A stretch of 64,000 nt of DNA from Anaerolineae bacterium (GTDB taxonomy: Bacteria > Chloroflexota > Anaerolineae > 4572-78 > J111): assembly GCA_023151115.1 (NCBI GenBank), contig JAKLJP010000022.1, positions 62,001 through 126,000 of the forward strand, given 5' to 3'. Under the pieces are notes generated by a model that ran no database searches, had not been told where the DNA came from, and saw only the letters and a list, made by a program, of their open reading frames with translations. Position numbers and translations under genes: made by a program. This document shows, piece after piece, positions 1-8,671 of this stretch (its first letter is position 1; each line of letters begins with the position of its first letter).

Positions 1-115
1 AGCATTCAGCCATAACTCCTGAGCGATGAACCCCTTCTGGGATAGTCTCAGCCACACACCCACCGGCATGTTGATCCTTTCCTTTCAACGCTTTGACTTG
101 TTTCTTTCTTTCCAT
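1..115 (-). CDS. possible partial ORF at window edge, unknown
   Basis: An open frame runs from an ATG at 115 to the window edge on the minus strand (38 codons visible, beginning MERKKQVKALKGKDQH). No Shine-Dalgarno sequence is visible upstream of the ATG and I do not recognise the peptide. It may be the 5' end of a real gene or chance. Confidence 0.25.
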   Translation of the reverse strand, partial: MERKKQVKALKGKDQHAGGCVAETIPEGVHRSGVMAEC

Positions 116-205
116 TATTAACGATAAGTCAAAAGCTCCTAAGCGGGTAGTGGCGAATATCCTTTTATTTAGGGACGATTATCATATTCTTAAATCTGAC
201 GAAGA

Positions 206-250
206 AGTGACATTTGTCACTATTATTTAGCCCCCCAAAGAGAGTATAAT
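206..250 (+). promoter_or_regulatory. possible promoter with TGACATTTGTC element
   Basis: A TATAAT box sits at 245-250. Upstream, 206-218 reads AGTGACATTTGTC, containing the inverted repeat GTGAC/GTCAC around TTT. The same 13-mer occurs at 2528-2540, again in a non-coding stretch and followed by a similar AT-rich tail. No good -35 is present at the normal spacing, so an activator-dependent promoter is possible. Inference only. Confidence 0.35.
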
Positions 251-256
251 GGATTT

Positions 257-481
257 TAAGCGAGAAATATCACAAGGTAGCAGTTGCCTGGTCGCGCCTC
301 AAGAGATCAGCAGCAGCGATGATATGAGCGGCATCTGGGAGTATTTCCCTCTGTAGACCGCAGCATTATTGTTACGATAAGTGGTTGAATCTTTATACCC
401 GGCATCCTGGTCGGGGTCAGAGTTTGCCACCTGTGCCGCTAGGAAACACCCCAGATGTCAGCTACATCTGGGGTGTTTTTC
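257..481 (+). ncRNA. candidate untranslated transcript of about 225 nt
   Basis: The stretch lies between the TATAAT box at 245-250 and a strong intrinsic terminator at 446-481, and no convincing gene lies between them. The only ORF is 35 codons (ATG 249, overlapping the TATAAT box, no ribosome-binding site). A small RNA would fit this arrangement. A decayed gene whose terminator survived is equally possible. I see no similarity to a named RNA family. Confidence 0.25.
446..481 (+). terminator. intrinsic terminator
   Basis: A 13-bp perfect stem (ACACCCCAGATGT / ACATCTGGGGTGT) with a 5-nt loop is followed by a T run. It reads as a rho-independent terminator on the plus strand, yet no clear gene precedes it. 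Confidence 0.8.
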
Positions 482-573
482 TTTAAATCGGCTTCGTCTC
501 AAATTGGTGCTGGGTAAACCAATAGAGGGCCGGCGCTTTTTGGCGCCGGGGGTATAGCGCAAAGGAGGCTGCT

Positions 574-910
574 ATGCGTAAAGTTGTGTTGATTTTAGGG
601 TTAGTTGATCACCATGTTGTTACAAAACAAGGGCGCGGCATTTTTTGTCGGGGTAGTGCTCGGTGGCTTGGCCGGCACAGGTGTAGCCTTAGTCATAGCC
701 CCTCAACCTGGCCAAGAGACACGCGCCCAACTTAGAAACAAAGGTTATAAACTGAAAGACCTGGCGGTAAAGCGCTGCCAGGAGGCGGGGTCATCGTGCC
801 CAGGAACAAGTGGCCCTTTGGCAGGAAAAGATAACCTCACGCACACCCTTAAGCTCAGCCGGGAGACCCAGACCGAAAGCATTGCTAACGTCGCTAAGCA
901 GCCGGTCTAG
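574..910 (+). pseudogene. YtxH-like membrane-anchored protein, frameshifted
   Basis: The core is a typical YtxH-type N terminus: a single hydrophobic segment (AAFFVGVVLGGLAGTGVALV) followed by IAPQPGQETR and a basic amphipathic stretch. The only good Shine-Dalgarno sequence (AAAGGAGG at 561-568) serves an ATG at 574 that is in a different frame from the YtxH core, which reads from TTG 605 or ATG 614. The core frame also seems to be left near 785: the natural continuation (HRAQEQVALWQEKI) lies in the next frame, while the annotated frame reaches a stop at 910 through unconvincing sequence. Two small indels, real or sequencing errors, would explain this. Members of this family are short envelope-stress proteins of unclear function. 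Confidence is in the family, not in a functional product. Confidence 0.5.
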
Positions 911-965
911 AGCAGATGGGTCGGGAGGACATCTGCTCTTAACCGGTCGTTTGGAGGGGATGAGG

Positions 966-1655
966 ATGCTGATGTTTTTAAACAGACAAGAAGCAGGCGA
1001 ACAACTGGCTGCCCGGCTGCTTGACGAACCTTTGATCAAGGAAGCTGCCAAAGAGGAGTTGCTGGTCCTGTCCATCCCTAGAGGTGGGGTGGTCGTGGGC
1101 GCAGTTGTAGCCAGAGTTTTGGGCTGCGCCCATGAACTGGTGGCTGTCAAAAAGCTGGGGTTTCCCGGTCAGAAAGAGCTAGCCATTGGGGCTATGGCTG
1201 AAGAGGGGCTGATAGTCCTCAACAAACAGATCAGCAGTTGGTATCAACCGGAAGATGACGATTACCTCACAGAGGAAATCGCTCGGGTGAAAAGCCAGCT
1301 TGAAGCTTATATTCAGGAATTACGGCAAGGGCGAACGCTGGAGGTGCAGTCCAAAATTGTGATTATTGTTGATGATGGCATTGCTACCGGAGAGACGATG
1401 AAAGCTGCCCTGATCTGGATGCGTTCGCGAGCGCCCAATGAACGTCCCAAAAAGATCGTGGTGGCTGTGCCGGTCTGCTCGCCAGGAGCCGCCAGAGAAT
1501 TTGCAAAACTGGCCGATATCTTCATCTGTTTAGCCGCGCCGCAGCAGTTTCGGGCGGTCGGCCAATTTTATTGGGATTTTGATCCAGTGAGTGATGAGGA
1601 GGTAGTAAGGTATCTGGCAAAGAACAGACCCAATGCCGCTGTTGGCACAGGATGA
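966..1655 (+). CDS. phosphoribosyltransferase family protein
   Basis: About 229 residues of the type I phosphoribosyltransferase fold. The signature IVIIVDDGIATGETMKAAL is the PRPP-binding loop (hydrophobic strand, DD, then TGxT). The N terminus (FLNRQEAGEQLAARLL) and LSIPRGGVVVGAVVA match the stand-alone PRTases often annotated as putative phosphoribosyl transferases and found beside stress genes. I chose ATG 966 because GGAGGGG at 953-959 is 6 nt upstream; ATG 960 is too close to it. The frame is open further upstream into the damaged YtxH gene, so read-through or fusion cannot be excluded. The substrate base is unknown. Confidence 0.85.
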   Translation: MLMFLNRQEAGEQLAARLLDEPLIKEAAKEELLVLSIPRGGVVVGAVVARVLGCAHELVAVKKLGFPGQKELAIGAMAEEGLIVLNKQISSWYQPEDDDYLTEEIARVKSQLEAYIQELRQGRTLEVQSKIVIIVDDGIATGETMKAALIWMRSRAPNERPKKIVVAVPVCSPGAAREFAKLADIFICLAAPQQFRAVGQFYWDFDPVSDEEVVRYLAKNRPNAAVGTG

Positions 1656-1693
1656 TAACAGCGAGAGGTATAGTTTGAAGGAGGAGAAGTGAG

Positions 1694-1990
1694 ATGATAA
1701 GAGGCACGATTGCCTGCAAAAACGACGTCACCGACCCGTACCAGTTGACCATGGCTCAACTGTATTTCCGGTTGGGCCTCCAAATGCCGGACTGGAGTGG
1801 CTGCTGGATTGGATGCACAGTGTGCTTGAAACAGTCAAAGGATAAGCTAAGAGCAATACTTTTCAAATAACGTAGTTTAGCCCCTTGTGGGCGGGCACAA
1901 GGCCCTATGCTACGGCTTATTTGAAAAGTATTGAAGCTAAGAGAGGATGGCAAAAGTGGGGGTAATTACCAGATTGAGCCGATAAAATAA
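1694..1990 (+). pseudogene. small unknown ORF interrupted by a MITE
   Basis: A GGAGGAGAAG ribosome-binding site precedes ATG 1694. As it stands the ORF ends at 1870 inside the MITE at 1854-1933. Removing the 80-bp element and one copy of its 10-bp target duplication restores a continuous frame that continues DKLREDGKSGGNYQIEPIK and ends at TAA 1988-1990, right before the hairpin at 1990-2017. The ancestral product would be about 68 residues with three cysteines in its middle. I do not recognise the family. The restored frame is direct sequence evidence that this was a gene before insertion. Confidence 0.5.
1854..1933. mobile_element. 80-bp MITE with 17-bp terminal inverted repeats
   Basis: The ends are perfect 17-bp inverted repeats, CAATACTTTTCAAATAA and its complement. 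The element is flanked by a perfect 10-bp direct repeat AAGCTAAGAG (1844-1853 and 1934-1943), the target-site duplication. The core contains a second palindrome (CTTGTGGGCGGGCACAAG). It carries no coding capacity. A second copy in the opposite orientation lies at 38242-38311. Confidence 0.9.
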
Positions 1991-2017
1991 CAGAGCCCTT
2001 CCGATGAAGGACTCTGT
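1990..2017. terminator. hairpin terminator between convergent genes
   Basis: ACAGAG-CCTTC-loop-GAAGG-CTCTGT pairs with one mismatch per arm. Read on the minus strand it is followed by TATTTTAT, so it fits as the terminator of the ferredoxin gene, and possibly of the small ORF on the plus strand. Confidence 0.6.
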
Positions 2018-2076
2018 CCGAGGAAGCATGGGACCTCTTTGGTGAAACTTTTATGGGCAGTACTGTTTCTACAGCC

Positions 2077-2388
2077 TTAAGCCAGCGGCTCTCTCACCCG
2101 GCGCTGTTCTTCTAGATCGAAATCCCAGTAGCCAGGACCTTCACTGAAAAATGCGGCGTTACGGACCGCGTCACCCACATACTCTTCCGGCAAGTCTTCT
2201 TCAGGGAAGATAGCCTCTGGCGGGCAAACCGGCACGCAAGCCCCACAGTCAATACAGGTATCCGGGTCAATGTAAAACATGTTACCCCATTCGGGGTCAT
2301 CTTTAGGTCCGGGCACAATACAATCAACCGGGCAGACCTCCACACAGTCCCCTTCTCGAGTACAGAGTGTAGTAATAACGTGGGTCAT
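2077..2388 (-). CDS. 4Fe-4S / 7Fe-type ferredoxin
   Basis: A 103-residue soluble electron carrier with two cluster motifs: C9-x5-C15-x3-C19-P-x2-C23 and C45-x2-C48-x2-C51-x3-C55-P. The PVDC motif and the acidic C-terminal extension ([14 protein letters not shown]) are typical of FdxA-like ferredoxins, whose first cluster can be 3Fe-4S. The first motif is not the CxxCxxC of clostridial 2[4Fe-4S] ferredoxins, which supports the FdxA-like assignment. It is transcribed alone, with a GGAGG-type site just upstream (2390-2402) and a hairpin downstream. The redox partner is not evident from its neighbours. Confidence 0.9.
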   Translation of the reverse strand: MTHVITTLCTREGDCVEVCPVDCIVPGPKDDPEWGNMFYIDPDTCIDCGACVPVCPPEAIFPEEDLPEEYVGDAVRNAAFFSEGPGYWDFDLEEQRRVREPLA

Positions 2389-2705
2389 TCAATAACCTCC
2401 TTATCTGTAAAGAATTGTTGTTCAATAGGCATAACGCTCCTTACCAACAGGCAACTGCTCCTAAGTCCGGGTTTGAATGGCGATTGAAGCTTTATTATAA
2501 GAGTAGCCAAGAAAGGCTGTTGAATCCAGTGACATTTGTCGCTAATAATCTGGATACCTGTCACATCCTACAGATGGCATTAACTGAAACACAGGCTGTA
2601 ACTGCCTGATAAATGTTGATATAACTCTAACGAAAATCAAACAAAAAACTAACACACCTGCGATATTTAGTGAGTTATGAATTACAGGTAAGGAGGTGAT
2701 ATTTT
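2389..2705. other. intergenic region between ferredoxin and PRC/BON gene
   Basis: A divergent promoter region. It contains the second TGACATTTGTC element (2528-2540) and a strong AAGGAGGTGAT ribosome-binding site (2691-2701) for the downstream GTG start. The open frame 2415-2609 shows no family features. Confidence 0.4.
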
Positions 2706-4193
2706 GTGGTAGTTATGAGATGGGAAATCAAAATCGGCGCGCCGGTAGAGGCGAGTGACGGCCCGGTGGGGCGAGTGCAAGGGGTAATTCTCAATCCAGG
2801 CGACAAACGGGTTACGGCCTTGGTTGTTCGCCGGGGGATGTTGTTGGGACAGGATATCGTCATCCCCATCGAAGCAGTTGAAGACGCCGCCGACGAGTTG
2901 ATTCGCCTGGGTCTCTCCTCTGACCAACTCCAATCCCGGCCGGTCTTCCAGCCCGCCCATTATGTACCTTCTCCCCCGACAGTGGGGGGATATGCGCCAG
3001 GACAGGCCGTATACTCCCGGTTGGATCAGGGTCCCGGCGACGAGCGGGCCGGCCAGGGAGGGGCATCGGATGCGATCATCCGCGCCGGGCAGCGAGTCGA
3101 GTGCCTGGATGGCTACGCCGGCAAGGTAACTGTGGTGCTGCTTGATGGGTGCACAAAGCGCGTGACTCACCTGGTCATTCGCCGGGGCGCTCTACGCAGC
3201 AAAGATATTATGGCCCCGGTCGAGTGGGTTAATGAGTTCCAGGCCGATCACCTGAAACTGGCAGTAGACCGAGCCGCCCTCGATCAGTTGCCCGAATATT
3301 TACCGGATAAGGAAATCGAAAGGGCCATCGAGCAGGCGCTGTGGGAAGATAAAGTCATCCGTCTGGGCGTGTTAGCCTATACCCCCATCGAGATCGCGGT
3401 TCACGATGGGCTGGCGACCTTGAGAGGTCATGTCAATACCCGGGCAGAGCGCCGGCGGATTGAGGATATTGCCCGGCAGGTCCAGGGAGTGCAAGGCCTT
3501 GAGAATCGCCTGGTGGTTGACTATGAGCTGGAGGTTGCGGTTGCCCAGGCTCTTGCCCACGACCCTCGCACGCGGGATTACCTTGTGCAAGTCAGCAGCC
3601 GCTTCGGCTGCGTTTTTCTGGGGGGCAAAGTGCCGAGCCGGGCCATACAAATGGCTGCCGAGGAGGTCGCCGCCACGGCGCCTCAGGTGCGCGCCGTTAT
3701 AAACCGGCTCCAGACGCCGGACACGCCTGTACCCAAAACCGCCCGGCGGATCGTAGAGCCCAGAATCGGCCAGGATGTATACGCTGTAAATGTCCACATT
3801 GGTCAGGTTTACCAGGTGGTCATTAGCCCGTGTTCCCGCCGGGTGTCGGCGGTGATCGTTCAGGGGAAACTGCCCAACCCTCAGCAAGCCGACTCCAAAC
3901 AGTTGCCGCCGGCGTGGCCGCAGCAAAAGCGCACCATTGTGGTCCCGGCCGAGTGTGTGGACGTGGCGACCACCGCCGTCTTTCTGACCCTGACGGCATT
4001 GGAATGTGCGCAGCTACCTGATTTCAACCCGGCTGATTTCGTGAGGCCAGATGCCGCTTGGGAGCCACCCTTCCCGTACCATCATGGGGAGGTGTTGCTC
4101 GACTTGAACGGCAGTAGAAGGGCGCATCTTGAGGCCCCTCGGAGCGGCGTTGTTGCCGGGTTATCGGAGGTTGTCCAGTCAACTGCATCATAG
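2706..4193 (+). CDS. PRC-barrel / BON domain protein
   Basis: A 495-residue protein with a repeated architecture. A PRC-barrel-like domain at about residues 3-75 (GAPVEASDGPVGRVQGVIL) is followed by a proline-rich linker, a second PRC-like domain at about 122-180 (GQRVECLDGYAGKVTVVLL), one BON domain at about 205-275 (IEIAVHDGLATLRGHVNT), a second, weaker BON-like segment at about 278-345, and a third PRC-like segment at about 360-440. GTG 2706 is chosen because AAGGAGGTGAT lies 4 nt upstream of it; the next ATG (2715) is too far. PRC barrels bind other proteins or RNA and BON domains bind phospholipid or ligands, so an envelope or scaffold role is possible. It lies just upstream of FtsH with no visible terminator between. 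The exact function is unknown. Confidence 0.8.
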   Translation: MVVMRWEIKIGAPVEASDGPVGRVQGVILNPGDKRVTALVVRRGMLLGQDIVIPIEAVEDAADELIRLGLSSDQLQSRPVFQPAHYVPSPPTVGGYAPGQAVYSRLDQGPGDERAGQGGASDAIIRAGQRVECLDGYAGKVTVVLLDGCTKRVTHLVIRRGALRSKDIMAPVEWVNEFQADHLKLAVDRAALDQLPEYLPDKEIERAIEQALWEDKVIRLGVLAYTPIEIAVHDGLATLRGHVNTRAERRRIEDIARQVQGVQGLENRLVVDYELEVAVAQALAHDPRTRDYLVQVSSRFGCVFLGGKVPSRAIQMAAEEVAATAPQVRAVINRLQTPDTPVPKTARRIVEPRIGQDVYAVNVHIGQVYQVVISPCSRRVSAVIVQGKLPNPQQADSKQLPPAWPQQKRTIVVPAECVDVATTAVFLTLTALECAQLPDFNPADFVRPDAAWEPPFPYHHGEVLLDLNGSRRAHLEAPRSGVVAGLSEVVQSTAS

Positions 4194-4307
4194 CCGGAGG
4201 TCGCCGCCCACTATGGTGTTCAGGGTGTTCCGACCATAGCGGGTGGTCAAAAACGTTTAATGCTTCATCCTGAGTAAATCTCATCAGATAGGGGGGAAGG
4301 AGAGTCT

Positions 4308-6170
4308 ATGTCCCAGCAAAAATCACCTGAAAGACACAATTTACAACGGCAAATATTGTACACCATTGCCTACTTTGTTATCACCCTGGCCAGCTTATCG
4401 GCCATCAATCTGTGGCTTTTGTGGCCAAATCGTCCCCAGCCGGCGCCCTATAGCCAATTTCTGACAGCGATTGACCAGAAAACCGTAAGCAAAGCCGTCA
4501 TCGGTGAAACGAAAGTTATCTGGACTGAAGACTCGAAGGAGGAGGCCCGCCTTTTTGAGGCCGACCGGGTGCCGGGGGTTAACGAAGAGCAATTGATCAA
4601 GCAGCTTCACGCCATTGGAGCCGAATTTACCGGCGTGCCCCCCGACACGTTCTGGAGTACTTTGTTGAGCTGGTTCCTGCCTATTCTCCTGCTCGTGGCT
4701 TTCTGGTCTTGGAGCATCAACCGGTTACCCGGCGCAACGCAGGTTCTTAATTTTGGCCGCAGCCGGGCCAAAATCTGGGATGAGAGCCGGGATAAAGTCA
4801 CTTTTGACCAGGTGGCCGGGGTAGATGAAGCCGTCGCCGAACTGCGCGAGGTGGTTGATTACCTCAAAAACCCCCAAAAATATACCCAAGTGGGGGGGCG
4901 TATTCCCAAGGGCGTCCTGCTGGTTGGCCCACCGGGTACCGGCAAAACGCTGCTGGCCAAAGCCACGGCCGGTGAGGCCGGCGTGCCTTTTTTCAGTATC
5001 TCGGGCGCCGATTTTGTCGAGATGTTCGTGGGTGTGGGCGCGGCGCGGGTACGCGACCTGTTCAGGCAGGCCCGCGACAAAGCGCCCTGCATCATTTTCA
5101 TTGACGAAATTGACACTATCGGCCGGACGCGGGCCGGAGCCAGAAGTCCCATCAGCAACGAGGAACGGGAGCAAACCCTAAACCAATTGCTGGTTGAGAT
5201 GGATGGCTTTGATAGTTCAGCTGGCGTGATCATTATGGCGGCTACCAACCGGCCCGATGTGCTCGACCTGGCCCTGCTCCGTCCGGGTCGTTTTGATCGC
5301 CAGATAACCGTAGACAAGCCGGACTTAAAGGGCCGGGAGGCAATTCTCAAGATTCACGCCCGCCATGTGAAGCTGGCCCCGGAGGTTGACCTGCGAGTGG
5401 TAGCAGCACGCACGCCCGGTTTTGCCGGGGCCGAGCTGGCTAATCTGGTCAATGAAGCGGCCCTGTTGGCGGTGCGGAAAGGAAGAGAATTTGTGACGAT
5501 GGCCGACTTGGATGAAGCCACCGATCGAGTGATGGCCGGCCTGGAGCGCAAAAGCCGAGCCTTAAATCAAAAAGAACGGGAGATTGTGGCCCACCACGAG
5601 ATGGGGCACGCTCTCATGGGCATGTTGCTGCCTTATGCTGACCCGGTTCACAAGGTCAGCATTATCCCTCGTGGAACGGCAGCGCTAGGGGTGACCATTC
5701 AAATGCCCCTGGAAGATCGTTTCTTATTGTCTGAGGATGAGTTGCGTGATCGGATGACGGTCATGCTGGGTGGACGGGCCGCCGAAGAGGTCGTCTATGG
5801 CCGGGTGAGTACCGGCCCGGCCGACGACTTGCAGCGGGTGACCGATATGGCCCGGCGGATGGTGACCCAGTTTGGGATGAATAAGGAACTGGGGCCGCTC
5901 GCCCTGGAAGAGATGGATGGAGGCTTTCAGGGTGAGATGCCGGCCCTGACCAGGCGTCAATACAGTGAAGAGACGGCTCGGAAAATTGACCTTGAAGTCC
6001 AACAAATTGTTAAGACCCTGTACGACCGGGCCAAAACTTTGCTCCAGGCCCATGAAAAACCCTTGCGTGAAATCTCTCAAGTATTACTGGAGAGAGAGGT
6101 GCTGGATGGCCGAGAGTTAGCAGTTCTACTGGATGAACGAGGTGTTAAACGCCCGGTGACGGACATTTGA
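4308..6170 (+). CDS. ftsH: ATP-dependent zinc metalloprotease FtsH
   Basis: A membrane-anchored AAA+ protease of 620 residues. Two transmembrane segments (about 17-37 and 113-134) flank the extracytoplasmic domain. The AAA module shows Walker A GPPGTGKT (about 207-214), Walker [10 protein letters not shown] (about 261-269), the [13 protein letters not shown] pore region and the second region of homology ([19 protein letters not shown]). The zinc site is H430-E-M-G-H434, with Met in place of the usual Ala of HEAGH, and a downstream Asp in [26 protein letters not shown] site precedes ATG 4308. It degrades misfolded or short-lived membrane and cytosolic proteins. It may be one of several paralogues, as is common in Chloroflexota. 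Confidence 0.97.
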   Translation: MSQQKSPERHNLQRQILYTIAYFVITLASLSAINLWLLWPNRPQPAPYSQFLTAIDQKTVSKAVIGETKVIWTEDSKEEARLFEADRVPGVNEEQLIKQLHAIGAEFTGVPPDTFWSTLLSWFLPILLLVAFWSWSINRLPGATQVLNFGRSRAKIWDESRDKVTFDQVAGVDEAVAELREVVDYLKNPQKYTQVGGRIPKGVLLVGPPGTGKTLLAKATAGEAGVPFFSISGADFVEMFVGVGAARVRDLFRQARDKAPCIIFIDEIDTIGRTRAGARSPISNEEREQTLNQLLVEMDGFDSSAGVIIMAATNRPDVLDLALLRPGRFDRQITVDKPDLKGREAILKIHARHVKLAPEVDLRVVAARTPGFAGAELANLVNEAALLAVRKGREFVTMADLDEATDRVMAGLERKSRALNQKEREIVAHHEMGHALMGMLLPYADPVHKVSIIPRGTAALGVTIQMPLEDRFLLSEDELRDRMTVMLGGRAAEEVVYGRVSTGPADDLQRVTDMARRMVTQFGMNKELGPLALEEMDGGFQGEMPALTRRQYSEETARKIDLEVQQIVKTLYDRAKTLLQAHEKPLREISQVLLEREVLDGRELAVLLDERGVKRPVTDI

Positions 6171-6411
6171 GAATAAACCGGCTGGTGCAAAATCAAGGGG
6201 GTTTTTCGGGAATAGATAGATGTTGTTCATGAGTACAATTAAAGGTGGCACAGACCCGCTCCGCCAACTCCTGGGCCGACAAGATGCGCTCTGGCTCGAC
6301 CACTCGACGCCCGCCATGCAACTTTGACCCGCAGTCGGGTTGATGGGGCGCACGGCGTAAGCCAATTTTTATCCGCAGTTAAGGTAAAAACAAGGAGGCA
6401 CGGCGACAATT

Positions 6412-6825
6412 ATGCCCAAAGTTGAATTTGAAGAGATAGAACATACGGCTGACTGGGCGCTGCGCGTACGAGGGCAGGATTTGGCGGAGTTATTGATAAA
6501 TGCCGCCCGGGGTATGAGCAGCCTGCTGGTCCAGGAACTGGCTGAGATTCCGCTTGAGGTAGAAAAGCATTTTGAACTCGAAGCTGCCGATGCGGAGAGC
6601 TTGCTGGTGAATTGGCTCAGCGAGTTAGTCTACTGGGTTGAGGCGGAAGGCGTTGTCTTTGGCGAGTATGAGCTGCATCACGTCACGCCGACTCACTTAC
6701 AGGCCGTTGTCCGGGGAGGCCATGTACCCGCTTTGCAAAAACACATCAAGGCCGTGACCTATCACAAGTTAGAAATCGTCGAGACCGACGACGGCCTGGA
6801 AGCCACCGTGGTCTTCGACGTTTAA
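6412..6825 (+). CDS. archease (RtcB activator)
   Basis: A 137-residue protein matching the archease family over its whole length: N-terminal EEIEHTADWALRVRGQDLAELL, central ESLLVNWLSELVYWVEAEG, and C-terminal VKAVTYHKLEIVETDDGLEATVVFDV-type strands (here IKAVTYHKLEI). The conserved Asp of HTAD and the C-terminal VVFDV help bind the metal used to speed up RtcB guanylylation. It ends 9 bp before rtcB with GGAGG in between, so the two are one operon. An AAGGAGG site precedes ATG 6412. The family role is established from archaeal and human homologues. Confidence 0.93.
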   Translation: MPKVEFEEIEHTADWALRVRGQDLAELLINAARGMSSLLVQELAEIPLEVEKHFELEAADAESLLVNWLSELVYWVEAEGVVFGEYELHHVTPTHLQAVVRGGHVPALQKHIKAVTYHKLEIVETDDGLEATVVFDV

Positions 6826-6834
6826 GGAGGGGCT

Positions 6835-8286
6835 ATGGTTAGCAGTCAAGATTGCAAACGTATTGGTAAGTATCTATATGAGATTCCACGCGCCTACCGC
6901 GAAGATATGCGCGTCCCCGCCCGCTTTTATGCCGATCCGATTTTGTTGGAAGGGGTGTTGGGTGATAAGAGTCTTGAGCAATTGGTCAATACCACCACCC
7001 TCCCCGGCATTGTTGGCTATGCGCTGGCGATGCCCGACATTCACCAGGGGTATGGTTTCCCTATTGGAGGGGTGGTGGCGACGGAATGGCCCGACGGGGT
7101 GATCTCGCCGGGTGGGGTGGGCTATGATATCAATTGTGGGGTTCGCCTGCTGGCGACTCACCTGGAGCGGACGGAGGTGGCCCCTTATTTGGATGATCTG
7201 GCGACGGCTCTCTACCACAACTGTCCCAGCGGCGTAGGTGAGGGTGGCAGCATCCACCTCAAGCCGGGTGAGTTGGAGCAACTCGTGGAAACGGGGGCGC
7301 GCTGGGCCTTGAAACGGGGTTTCGCTACCGAGGCCGACCTGGAACATACCGAGGAGGGCGGCTGCATCGAGGGGGCCGACGCCGGCAAGGTTAGCGAGCG
7401 GGCCAAAAAACGGGGCCAGGATCAGGTCGGAACGTTGGGCGCCGGCAACCACTTCATCGAGATAGACGTGGTGGACGAAGTTTTTGACGAAACCGCCGCC
7501 CAAAGAACGGGTCTTTTTCCCGGCCAAATTACCCTCCAGATTCATTGCGGTTCGCGTGGTTTTGGGCATCAGATTTGCACCGATTATGTGAGCCAGTTTC
7601 AGCAAGCGATACGGCGGTACGATATTCAATTACCTGACCGGGAGTTAGTCTGTGCGCCCCTCAGCAGCCCCGAAGGACAGGCTTATCTGGCGGCCATGAA
7701 AGCCGCGGCTAACTACGCCTTTGCCAACCGCCAGGTTCTGACCTATCACATCCGCCGCAGTTTTAAGGACGTGTTGGCCGGTAAGGTCAACAACTACCAC
7801 GTTGACCAGATTTACGATATTGCCCACAATATGGCCAAGATCGAGGAGCACGAATGTGAAGGGCGCCGCTTGAAGATCTGTGTACACCGCAAGGGAGCAA
7901 CCCGCGCTTTTGGTCCTGGCTCGCCGGTGCTGCCCGCGGCTTACCGCGACATCGGCCAGCCGGTGCTGGTCCCGGGCTCGATGGGTACAGCCAGTTGGGT
8001 TCTGCTGGGTACGGCCGGCTCGATGGCCCAGACCTTCGGCTCGACCTGTCACGGGGCCGGGCGGATGATGAGTCGTAGCAAAGCCAAGAAAACCATCCGG
8101 GGTGATGAATTGCGGGAGACATTAGAGGCGGATGGCATCCACGTCCGGGCGGGCAGTATGTCCGGCCTGGCTGAAGAAGCGCCCATCGCTTACAAAGACG
8201 TGGATCGGGTAGTCGAGGTGGTGCATGGGGCCGGCATTGCCAAAAAAGTGGCCCGGCTGACGCCATTGGCCGTTATCAAGGGCTAG
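6835..8286 (+). CDS. rtcB: RNA-splicing ligase RtcB
   Basis: A GTP- and Mn-dependent ligase of 483 residues that joins 2',3'-cyclic phosphate (or 3'-phosphate) and 5'-OH RNA ends. Visible metal ligands are in [21 protein letters not shown] and HCGSRGFGH, and near the C terminus in [11 protein letters not shown]351 in [13 protein letters not shown] corresponds to the histidine that is guanylylated. Full length for the family. It is translationally coupled to archease. In bacteria RtcB works in tRNA or rRNA repair after nuclease damage; no toxin or RtcR regulator is next to it here. Confidence 0.96.
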   Translation: MVSSQDCKRIGKYLYEIPRAYREDMRVPARFYADPILLEGVLGDKSLEQLVNTTTLPGIVGYALAMPDIHQGYGFPIGGVVATEWPDGVISPGGVGYDINCGVRLLATHLERTEVAPYLDDLATALYHNCPSGVGEGGSIHLKPGELEQLVETGARWALKRGFATEADLEHTEEGGCIEGADAGKVSERAKKRGQDQVGTLGAGNHFIEIDVVDEVFDETAAQRTGLFPGQITLQIHCGSRGFGHQICTDYVSQFQQAIRRYDIQLPDRELVCAPLSSPEGQAYLAAMKAAANYAFANRQVLTYHIRRSFKDVLAGKVNNYHVDQIYDIAHNMAKIEEHECEGRRLKICVHRKGATRAFGPGSPVLPAAYRDIGQPVLVPGSMGTASWVLLGTAGSMAQTFGSTCHGAGRMMSRSKAKKTIRGDELRETLEADGIHVRAGSMSGLAEEAPIAYKDVDRVVEVVHGAGIAKKVARLTPLAVIKG

Positions 8287-8671
8287 AAAGATAGTTATAA
8301 AAGGTCTAGATTTAGGGCTATAAGAGGTAAAGCATCAGTTGTGTTGTGGCGTGAGGCCAATGCTTATTGCCGCTTGCCTAACTATCCCGCGTATGCCTAT
8401 TGAATTCGTTTCTCCTTGATTGGCAAAACCTGAGTTTGACCAGGGTAAAATCCACGAAGGATACGAAGAAACACAAAGTTTTTAGCCTTTTTCTTGGTGT
8501 TCTGAGTGTTCTTCGTGGATAATAAAGAATTTTTAGACACCCTCTGAGATAGCCCTGCAAAAATAGTATCTATCTTGTCCAGATTGGCAGGGTAGGGTAA
8601 AATTAACGAATAGTCAGGAAAATTACGGGTGGTGGTGGTGAGGGCCATCGGTCCAAACAACAGAGGAGTTC
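8287..8671. other. intergenic region with a palindrome at 8450-8520
   Basis: No gene found. The stretch 8450-8520 is an imperfect palindrome with ends ATCCACGAAG and CTTCGTGGAT and an interior of repeated short words (ACGAAG, CACAAAG). It belongs to the class of word-repeat palindromes seen between many genes in this window. A GAGGAG site at 8662-8667 serves the next gene. Confidence 0.6.

Noticed and set aside
2415..2609. 64-codon ORF in the ferredoxin-PRC/BON gap
   Set aside because: It spans the repeated TGACATTTGTC element, has no ribosome-binding site and shows no family signature.
6229..6327. 32-codon ORF beginning MSTIKGGTDPLRQLL, between ftsH and archease
   Set aside because: Too short and without a clear ribosome-binding site. 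It might be the start of a lost gene, but I could not assign it.
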